DNA of 5,297 nucleotides from Acidobacteria bacterium 37-71-11 (GTDB lineage Bacteria > Acidobacteriota > Thermoanaerobaculia > Thermoanaerobaculales > Thermoanaerobaculaceae), in NCBI GenBank assembly GCA_002279285.1, contig NCBR01000184.1, positions 1-5,297 of the forward strand. The letters run 5' to 3'. Below, piece after piece: positions 1 to 4,360 of this stretch (position 1 is its first letter; every line of letters starts with the position of its first letter). The notes below the pieces were generated by a model that ran no database searches, was not told where the DNA came from, and saw only the letters and a list, made by a program, of their open reading frames with translations. The translations under genes and the position numbers were made by a program.

Positions 1-56
1 GGCGAGGCTCCGCCCGCCGATCTGGCCAGCTCGGTCGCACGCGCAGGCGGGTCGGA

Positions 57-79
57 GGGCGGCGCTCGATGCGCCGCCC
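57..79. repeat. Perfect 9-bp GC inverted repeat (hairpin)
   Basis: Arms 57-65 (GGGCGGCGC) and 71-79 (GCGCCGCCC) are exact reverse complements around the 5-base loop TCGAT. It would make a very stable hairpin in DNA or RNA. No T-run follows on either strand, so it is not a classical rho-independent terminator. It lies beyond the stop of the minus-strand methyltransferase gene and could slow or end that transcript, but that is inference. In sequence this GC-rich a hairpin may also be chance. Confidence 0.5.
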
Positions 80-171
80 GAGCGACCACGGCCGCAGCCT
101 GCGGGGCAAAGAAAGAATGCCTCACGCAGTGAAGATAGAAACCAACCACCACCGGGACCCAACCGACAGGG

Positions 172-297
172 ATGAAGAATCGGCACTTTCAGAGCAGGGT
201 CGGGACCGAGCTGGAGCCCGTGACGATCACGTACGAACTCGTCGCCGGCGACCCCTCCGCCCGCTCGTCTCTGCGGGGTCGGTCTTCAGGAGGCTGA
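172..297 (+). CDS. Doubtful 41-residue ORF, possibly a gene remnant
   Basis: The ORF starts ATG AAG AAT and ends TGA at 295-297, overlapping the last bases of the convergent methyltransferase gene. The middle codons, from GTC GGG ACC to GCC CGC TCG, end almost only in G or C, which is typical of coding sequence in this GC-rich DNA. There is no well-spaced ribosome site: AGGG touches the ATG. The stretch VGTELEPVT followed by AGDPSA recalls the N-terminus of MaoC-like or FAS1-like acyl dehydratases (ELEPVT, then GDPNP), but with residues missing between and no remaining domain. It could be a degraded fragment, a very small real gene or noise. Resemblance is from memory only. Confidence 0.25.
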   Translation: MKNRHFQSRVGTELEPVTITYELVAGDPSARSSLRGRSSGG

Positions 298-771
298 GCG
301 CGTCCGCTCGAGGTCGAGCAGCTCCTGCTTCATCGCCACGCCGGCGGCGAAGCCGGTCAGCGCGCCGTTGCTGCCCACGATGCGATGGCACGGCACCAGG
401 ATCGGGACCGGGTTGGCGCGGCACGCGGTGCCGACGGCACGGGCCGCGCGCGGTTTGCCCAGCTCCGTGGCGATCTCCCCGTACGTCCGTGTCTGGCCGT
501 AGGGAACGGCGCCTAAACGGGTCCAGACAGCCTGCTGAAACGGAGTCCCTTCCAGCACCACGGCCACTGAAAACATTCGCAGCCCGCCGTCGAGGTATGC
601 GAGGATCTCGGCCCTCGCGGCGCGCGCGAACTCCAGAGCCGCCCCGTCCCCGACCTCGCGCTGCTTGCCGCGCGCGCCGAGGCGCACGCGGGTGATCCCG
701 GCGTCCGCGGACTCGACCTCGACGAGTCCGAGTGGTGATGAGAAACAAACGGTCGCGGCGTGACGCGCCAT
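286..771 (-). CDS. ogt: Methylated-DNA--protein-cysteine S-methyltransferase (Ogt/MGMT type)
   Basis: A cytoplasmic suicide repair protein that moves the alkyl group from O6-alkylguanine (and O4-alkylthymine) in DNA onto its own cysteine. It has 161 residues, normal for the single-unit Ogt form without the Ada regulator domain. Residues 1-75 match the N-terminal domain (start MARHAATV, then SSPLGLVEVE). Residues 76-158 are the DNA-binding and catalytic domain: TPFQQAVW (76-83), VPYGQTRTYGEIA (89-101), RAVG with the arginine finger (111-114), NPVPILVPCHRI with acceptor Cys128, and the closing GFAAGVAMKQELLDLE. The frame stays open far upstream, to 1278, but homology begins only at this ATG, so 771 is the start; GGGGGCAGG immediately precedes it. 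The gene is complete and divergent from the metal efflux operon; no functional link between the two is evident. Confidence 0.95.
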   Translation of the reverse strand: MARHAATVCFSSPLGLVEVESADAGITRVRLGARGKQREVGDGAALEFARAARAEILAYLDGGLRMFSVAVVLEGTPFQQAVWTRLGAVPYGQTRTYGEIATELGKPRAARAVGTACRANPVPILVPCHRIVGSNGALTGFAAGVAMKQELLDLERTRSAS

Positions 772-794
772 CCTGCCCCCCGATTGAGGCAGGA
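771..794 (-). repeat. Inverted repeat over the ogt start site
   Basis: TCCTGCC (771-777) and GGCAGGA (788-794) are exact reverse complements, 10 bases apart. On the minus strand the right-hand arm of the pair, GGCAGGA, contains the G-rich ribosome site and the A of the ATG. If transcription starts upstream of 794, the hairpin would hide the start site. If it starts near 788, as the -10 box at 795-800 predicts, the distal arm is not transcribed and the palindrome would instead be an operator overlapping the start point. Function is inference. Confidence 0.4.
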
Positions 795-800
795 ATTGTA
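795..800 (-). promoter_or_regulatory. Putative -10 box of ogt
   Basis: Read on the minus strand the sequence is TACAAT, five of six matches to the sigma-70 -10 consensus, in otherwise GC-rich DNA. It predicts transcription starting near 788, about 17 bases before the ATG. No good -35 element is present: CTTCCG or TTCCGG lies at about the right distance. The -35 position falls inside the left arm of the 814-845 palindrome, so a protein bound there would be placed to block or activate this promoter. Confidence 0.45.
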
Positions 801-813
801 GCACCGCCGCAAA

Positions 814-845
814 GCCGGAAGCGGGATGGGCGCCCCGCTTTCGGC
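814..845. promoter_or_regulatory. Imperfect palindrome in the divergent control region (candidate operator)
   Basis: Arms 814-825 (GCCGGAAGCGGG) and 834-845 (CCCGCTTTCGGC) pair at 11 of 12 positions, the exception being 818/841, with an 8-base spacer. It lies between the ogt -10 box (795-800) and the plus-strand TTGACA (881-886), where a shared regulator could sit. The core AAGCGGG...CCCGCTT is perfect. A smaller palindrome, GGGCGCCC (828-835), overlaps the spacer. It could be a dimeric repressor or MerR-like site, or a structural hairpin; no family consensus was recognised. Confidence 0.45.
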
Positions 846-880
846 GGAGTCGGGCAACTCTCCACCTCGCCGGGGCGGCC

Positions 881-907
881 TTGACAGCCGCGGGGGCGGA
901 CGATAAT
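881..907 (+). promoter_or_regulatory. Sigma-70-like promoter of the efflux operon
   Basis: A perfect -35 TTGACA (881-886) is followed 15 bases later by GATAAT (902-907), five of six matches to the -10 consensus. The spacer is shorter than the ideal 17, as often seen at promoters that need an activator to twist the DNA (known for MerR-family sites, which are usually longer, so this is only an analogy). The predicted start, about 914, is almost on top of the GTG at 916, giving a leaderless or very short-leader transcript. Confidence 0.55.
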
Positions 908-915
908 GTCAGGCC

Positions 916-1248
916 GTGCGTGGTCCGATGGCTCTGGTGCTGGCGGGGTGGTTCGCGGCGGTGGTGCCGTGCGCCGCGCTGGCGCAGTGCGCCTCGCCCG
1001 GCCCCGTGCGCTCGTGCTGTGGTAAGTCGGGAGCGGCATGCTGCTGCCGTGGCGGGGAGCACCGTGTGCCGGCTCAGGCGCCCGGACTTCCCTCCCCCAG
1101 GGTCGCGCCCGACCATGCCGCGGAGTTGCCGGCCGCCGGCAGTGGGTTCGTGACGGCAACCCTTGGTTGCCGGATCGCAGTCGCACTCGGCATCTCTTCT
1201 CCGATCGCTCCACCCACCTACCTCAGCACCTGCTCGTTCCGCTGCTAG
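916..1248 (+). CDS. Small secreted cysteine-rich protein heading the metal efflux operon
   Basis: Predicted 110 residues from GTG 916; the in-frame ATG at 928 (Met5) is an equally possible start, and neither has a clear ribosome site. Residues 5-23 form a Sec signal peptide (MALVLAGWFAAVVP, then ALA before Gln24). The mature part has nine cysteines: 25, the pair 34-35, the triplet 42-44, then 85, 106 and 110. The middle is Pro/Ala-rich, and the tail PPTYLSTCSFRC ends in a second Cys cluster. Paired and tripled cysteines in a small exported protein suggest binding of a soft metal such as Cu(I), Ag(I) or Hg(II), and its position just before the channel and adaptor genes supports a periplasmic metal-binding or sensing role. 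This is inference from composition and context; no named family was recognised. The gap to the next gene is 75 bases. Confidence 0.6.
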   Translation: MRGPMALVLAGWFAAVVPCAALAQCASPGPVRSCCGKSGAACCCRGGEHRVPAQAPGLPSPRVAPDHAAELPAAGSGFVTATLGCRIAVALGISSPIAPPTYLSTCSFRC

Positions 1249-1313
1249 CGACCCCTCTTGGGAGACCTGCGTCTGCACTCTTACGGGTGTAGCCTAGTTG
1301 TCGCAAGAACCCT

Positions 1314-1319
1314 GGAGGA
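1314..1319 (+). promoter_or_regulatory. Ribosome binding site setting the channel gene start
   Basis: GGAGGA lies 4 bases before GTG 1324 and only 1 base before the alternative in-frame GTG at 1321. It argues against the longer reading from ATG 1258, whose extra residues do not look like a signal peptide. Confidence 0.6.
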
Positions 1320-1323
1320 CGTC

Positions 1324-2613
1324 GTGAAACAGCTTCCCTTTGCTGTGTCGTTCTGCATGTTTTCTTTGCTAATTCAGAGCGCCCGGGCCGGAGTCCCGCC
1401 CGCGCCGTCACCCGGTGTGAGCGGCGGCGCGGTGCCGGCGCCGCCGGTCGAGGAGCTGGTCGCCGAAGCGCTGGCCCGCACGCCTTCACTCGCCGCGATG
1501 CGCGCTCGCCTCGCGGCCGCGCGCGAATTGATCGCTCCCGCCGGCGCGCTTCCCGATCCCATGGTCGAGATCGTGCTGCAGGACATGAGCTTCCCCAAGT
1601 GGACGGTCGGCAGCGACCAGATGTCGATGATCGGCCCCGAGGTGCGCCAGGACCTGCCCTGGCCCGGCAAGCGCGAGGCCCGGCGCGCGGTGGCCCGCGC
1701 CGCCGTAGCTTCGCGCGGTGCCGACGTGGAGCAGCTCAGACGCCAGGTCGCCATGCAGGTGCGCACGCTCTACGCCCGTGTCTTCGCTCTCGATCGCGAG
1801 CGGGAGTACCTCGGCGCGGCGCGCGAGATGCTCGACATGCTGGCCGCCACCGCGGCGAGCCGGTACTCGGCGGGCGAAGACAACCAGGAGCCGGTGCTCA
1901 AAGCCCAACTCGAGGCGTCCCGCCTCGGCGAGCGGACCGACGACCTGGCCGCCGAGCGGGCCACGCTCGTCGCGGCGCTCGACCGCCTGCTCGACCGCGA
2001 CGGGAGCGAACCTCTCGGCGAGGTGGCCTCGCTGCCTTCCGTGGCGCCTCCCGCGCCCCCATGGGATGAGCTGGCCATCGCGCACTCCCCCGAGGTTGCC
2101 GTCCGCCAGGCAGAGGTGGCGGCTGCGGAGCGCCGCGTGACGATGGCCCGCCTCGACCTCAAGCCCGACCTGACCACGGGTGCCGCGGTCGGCCTCAGAG
2201 GGGGCTTCGACCCCTCGGTGACGTTGAGTTTCGGTATGACACTGCCCCTGTGGCGCAAGGAGAAGCAGGCGCCGCTGGCCCGTGCCGCAGACCTGGAGAC
2301 CGAAGCCGCCCGCGCCGACCTGGCCGACGCCAAGGCCCAGGCCCGCGCCGAGGCGGGCCGCGTTGCCGCCGAATGGGACCGGGCCGGCCGCCAGGTCGAG
2401 CGCTACCGGCAGGCGATCGTGCCACAGTCCTCCGCCACCGTGGACGCCGCCCGCGCCGCCTACCTTACCGGCAGGGGCGACTTTCTCACCGTGGTCGACG
2501 ACTTCGACCGCTGGCTGGACGCCCGCGTCCAGCTCGCCGCCCGTGAGGCGGACCGCTACTCGGCGTGGGCCCAGTTCCAAGCCCTCGCCGGCGGCACCGG
2601 GAAGGAGAACTGA
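1324..2613 (+). CDS. Outer-membrane efflux channel, CusC/CzcC/TolC family
   Basis: Forms the trimeric outer-membrane tunnel of a tripartite efflux system, docking to the adaptor encoded next. The protein has 429 residues, usual for the family. From GTG 1324 it begins with a Sec signal peptide (KQLPF, hydrophobic core, cleavage near ARA/G); no lipobox is seen. Two outer-membrane efflux repeats follow, roughly residues 40-225 and 235-425. Family signatures are ALPDPMVE, QDLPWPGKREA, RYSAGEDNQEPVLKAQLE in the first repeat, and LPLWRKEKQAPLARAA and AYLTGRGDFLTVVDD in the second. Long Ala/Arg/Glu-rich helices fit the tunnel coiled coils. The stop TGA is 2 bases from the adaptor ATG, so the two are almost certainly cotranscribed. 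The substrate cannot be read from this protein; the adaptor points to Cu(I)/Ag(I) or a similar metal. The gene appears complete. Confidence 0.9.
   Translation: MKQLPFAVSFCMFSLLIQSARAGVPPAPSPGVSGGAVPAPPVEELVAEALARTPSLAAMRARLAAARELIAPAGALPDPMVEIVLQDMSFPKWTVGSDQMSMIGPEVRQDLPWPGKREARRAVARAAVASRGADVEQLRRQVAMQVRTLYARVFALDREREYLGAAREMLDMLAATAASRYSAGEDNQEPVLKAQLEASRLGERTDDLAAERATLVAALDRLLDRDGSEPLGEVASLPSVAPPAPPWDELAIAHSPEVAVRQAEVAAAERRVTMARLDLKPDLTTGAAVGLRGGFDPSVTLSFGMTLPLWRKEKQAPLARAADLETEAARADLADAKAQARAEAGRVAAEWDRAGRQVERYRQAIVPQSSATVDAARAAYLTGRGDFLTVVDDFDRWLDARVQLAAREADRYSAWAQFQALAGGTGKEN
2602..2607 (+). promoter_or_regulatory. Ribosome binding site of the adaptor gene
   Basis: AAGGAG lies 8 bases before ATG 2616, inside the last codons of the channel gene. 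It chooses 2616 over the in-frame ATG at 2565, whose extra 17 residues are polar and would precede the lipoprotein signal. Confidence 0.75.
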
Positions 2614-2615
2614 AC

Positions 2616-4190
2616 ATGCAATCCTCACGCTCGCTTCACTGGATGGCCGTGCCGGCCGCGTTGGTCGTCGTCCTCGTTCTGCTCATCACTGGCTGCGGCG
2701 GAGGCGCTCAGACCTCGGCTCCGCCCGCGCGCAAGGTCCTCTTCTACCGCAACCCGATGAACCCGAAGGTCACCTCGCCGGTACCCGCCAAGGACGAGAT
2801 GGGCATGGACTACGTCCCGGTCTACGCCGACGAGGCGGCTCTCCAGAGCAGGACCGAAAGCAGAAAGGTCCTCTTCTACCGCAACCCGATGAACCCGAAG
2901 GTCACCTCGCCGGTGCCCGCCAAGGACGAGATGGGCATGGACTACGTCCCCGTCTATGCCGCAGAGGGCGCACCGGAGGGCCAGGGTGTGCCCGGCCTCG
3001 CCGCGATCGAGGTGGCGCCCGAAGGGTTGCGCCTCGCGGGTGTGCAGGTGGAGTCCGCGGTCCGCGAACGCCTCGCACGTACGATCCGCACGGTGGGGAC
3101 AGTGGTCCCGGACGAAACCCGCATCCGCCACTTCCACACCCGGGTGACGGGGTGGGTCGAAAAGCTCTACGTGGACTTCACGGGTCAGTACGTGAGGAAG
3201 GGGCAGCCCGTGCTCTCCCTCTACTCGCCGCAGCTGCTCGCGAGCCAGGAGGAGTACCTGCAAGCCCGTGCGACGGCGGCGCGCTTCGCGGTCTCCGACA
3301 TCCCGGAGGTCCGCAAAGGGGGCGAGGAGCTGGTCCAGGCGGCACGCCGGCGCCTGCAGCTCCTCGATGTCCCGGACGATCTCATCGCCGAGATCGAGCG
3401 CACCGGCCAGCCCCGGCGCGACATCACCCTTCTCGCGCACGCCTCGGGGTACGTGACGGCCAAGGGCATCTACGAGGGCCAGCAGGTCGACCCTTCGATG
3501 ATGGACCTCTTCACCATCACCGACCTCTCGACCGTGTGGGTCGAGGGGCAGTTCTACGAGTACGAAGCCCGCGCCGTGCACCTGGGCGACGAAGCGGTGG
3601 TCACCCTGCCGTACGACCCGGGCACGCGCCTCGCTGGTCGCGTGAGCTACATCGACCCCACACTCGATCCCCAAAGCCGCACCCTGCGGGTACGGTTCGC
3701 GTTCGCCAACCCTAGCCTGATGCTCAAGCCCGGGATGTTCGCCAACGTCGAACTCGCGGTGGACGGCCACGAGGGGGTCGTGATCCCCGCCTCCGCGGTG
3801 ATCGACACCGGCCTGCGGAAGATCGTGTTCGTGAGCCTGGGCGGCGCCTACGAGGAGCCGGAAAGCCCGCAGGCGGCCGCCCTCTCGAAGATCGCGCGCC
3901 AGTTCATGACCCGCCTGCACATCCAGGTCCAGTCGCTCACCCCCCGGGCCATGAAGGAAATGGATATCCATCGCGGTGTACTGATCCTGGCGGTAGCGCC
4001 CGGGCCAGCAGCCACGGCAGGCATCAGGCCCGGCATGGTCATCGAGCAGATCGCCCAAGAGCCCGTAGACACGCCTGCGCAGTTGCAGAAGATCGTGGCC
4101 AAGCTACCCGCCGATCAGCCGGTACCGGTTCTGGTGCGCCAGGGCAAGGCCAGCATTTACGTGGTCATCACCCTGCCCAAGGGGAAGTAG
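2616..4190 (+). CDS. cusB: CusB-type membrane-fusion lipoprotein, C-terminus replaced by a PDZ domain
   Basis: Periplasmic adaptor linking an RND pump to the outer-membrane channel; 524 residues. In order: lipoprotein signal with lipobox ITGC (Cys27); two identical metal-binding modules (40-71 and 84-115); CusB-like start EVAPEGLRLAGV (132-143); barrel and lipoyl strands with DETRI (166-170) and VTGWVEKLYVDFTGQYVRKGQP (177-198, conserved); helical hairpin (about 205-270); second lipoyl half and barrel with LSTVWVEGQFYE; TLDPQSRTLRVR; LKPGMFANVEL; and VIPASAVIDTGLRKIVFV (to 406). Here the expected end of the membrane-proximal domain is missing. From about residue 410 the protein instead resembles the second PDZ domain of Do/DegP proteases. 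It is cotranscribed with the channel (2-base gap). No RND pump gene follows. Start, lipobox and adaptor core are secure; whether the fusion is natural is not. Confidence 0.85.
   Translation: MQSSRSLHWMAVPAALVVVLVLLITGCGGGAQTSAPPARKVLFYRNPMNPKVTSPVPAKDEMGMDYVPVYADEAALQSRTESRKVLFYRNPMNPKVTSPVPAKDEMGMDYVPVYAAEGAPEGQGVPGLAAIEVAPEGLRLAGVQVESAVRERLARTIRTVGTVVPDETRIRHFHTRVTGWVEKLYVDFTGQYVRKGQPVLSLYSPQLLASQEEYLQARATAARFAVSDIPEVRKGGEELVQAARRRLQLLDVPDDLIAEIERTGQPRRDITLLAHASGYVTAKGIYEGQQVDPSMMDLFTITDLSTVWVEGQFYEYEARAVHLGDEAVVTLPYDPGTRLAGRVSYIDPTLDPQSRTLRVRFAFANPSLMLKPGMFANVELAVDGHEGVVIPASAVIDTGLRKIVFVSLGGAYEEPESPQAAALSKIARQFMTRLHIQVQSLTPRAMKEMDIHRGVLILAVAPGPAATAGIRPGMVIEQIAQEPVDTPAQLQKIVAKLPADQPVPVLVRQGKASIYVVITLPKGK
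2733..2828 (+). repeat. Metal-binding module, copy 1 of a tandem duplication
   Basis: 32 codons (residues 40-71) matching the heavy-metal-binding module found before CusB-type adaptors, in its Cys-free variant: FYRNPMNP, then SPVPAKDEMGMDYVPVY. Met48, Met62 and Met64, with Asp60 and Asp65, are the likely ligands; Met sulfur favours Cu(I) or Ag(I). Copy 2 begins 132 bases later. The copies differ at three of 96 bases, all at third codon positions (GTA/GTG, CCG/CCC, TAC/TAT), so the peptides are identical. Confidence 0.9.
2865..2960 (+). repeat. Metal-binding module, copy 2 of a tandem duplication
   Basis: Residues 84-115, the same peptide as copy 1, with likely ligands Met92, Met106 and Met108. 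A 12-residue charged linker, DEAALQSRTESR (72-83), separates the copies. The linker has no counterpart after copy 2, which runs into AEGAPEGQG and then the adaptor core. Adaptors of this type usually carry one such module. Confidence 0.9.
3843..4187 (+). other. Do/DegP-like PDZ segment fused to the adaptor
   Basis: Residues about 410-524 of the adaptor ORF. After the linker GGAYEEPESPQAAALSKIAR come the features of the second PDZ domain of Do-type periplasmic proteases: HIQVQSLTPRAMKEM (435-449), VLILAVAPGPAATAGIRPGMVIEQI (455-479, carrying the usual PGSPAAxAGLRPGDVI pattern), PVDTPAQLQKIV (483-494), and PVPVLVRQGKASIYVVITL to the end. No protease domain or catalytic Ser is present. Codon use changes downstream: the 20 codons before residue 407 all end in G or C, whereas among the 20 codons 450-469 eight end in A or T. 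The protein break (near 410) and the codon shift (near 447) do not fall at exactly the same point. Confidence 0.7.
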
Positions 4191-4221
4191 ACACCCTTCA
4201 TCCGGCGGTGCTGACCGTTGC

Positions 4222-4247
4222 TCCTCCCCATATCGGGGAGGATTTTT
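4222..4247 (+). terminator. Rho-independent terminator
   Basis: TCCTCCCC (4222-4229) pairs perfectly with GGGGAGGA (4235-4242), giving an 8-bp stem with loop ATATC, followed by TTTTT (4243-4247). It begins 32 bases after the stop of the adaptor-PDZ ORF and would end that transcript. It fits the natural 3' end of the protease gene that the PDZ tail appears to come from. Confidence 0.85.
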
Positions 4248-4360
4248 CATCTCTGGAAGCTATGCATATGCACGCGCCGTGGCTTTCACCTAAAAACCTC
4301 TGCCAACTGCCGGATCTAAAGTGAACTAGAATTCGGCGACTGACGGGGGCGTTTTTGCGT

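Noticed and set aside
57..79. Hairpin as the ogt terminator
   Set aside because: No T-run follows on the minus strand, and it is over 200 bases past the stop; kept only as an inverted repeat.
772..1278. N-terminal extension of the ogt frame back to 1278
   Set aside because: The extension has no homology, overlaps the divergent promoters and the Cys-rich gene, and a normal-length protein starts at 771.
1258..1323. Start of the channel gene at ATG 1258
   Set aside because: The extra residues are not signal-like, whereas GTG 1324 has GGAGGA just upstream and begins a good signal peptide.
1486..2628. Long minus-strand ORF of 380 codons opposite the channel gene
   Set aside because: It lies antisense to a clear outer-membrane channel gene, has no recognisable domain, and is expected in DNA with G/C at nearly all third positions, where stop codons are rare.
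2625..4058. Long ORFs overlapping the adaptor gene (minus strand 2625-4058; plus strand 2282-3715 in another frame)
   Set aside because: Both overlap strongly supported genes. Their translations are low-complexity Arg/Pro/Gly-rich or His/Asp-rich products typical of shadow frames.
4263..4272. Palindrome TGCATATGCA in the convergent intergenic region, considered as a dif or att core
   Set aside because: It is too short, with no flanking XerC/XerD arm pattern, and a recombinase gene nearby is not evidence for a site here.
4329..4334. GAATTC as a cloning-ligation scar explaining the mosaic
   Set aside because: It lies well away from both chimeric joins, in a plausible convergent intergenic region, and such a site is common by chance.
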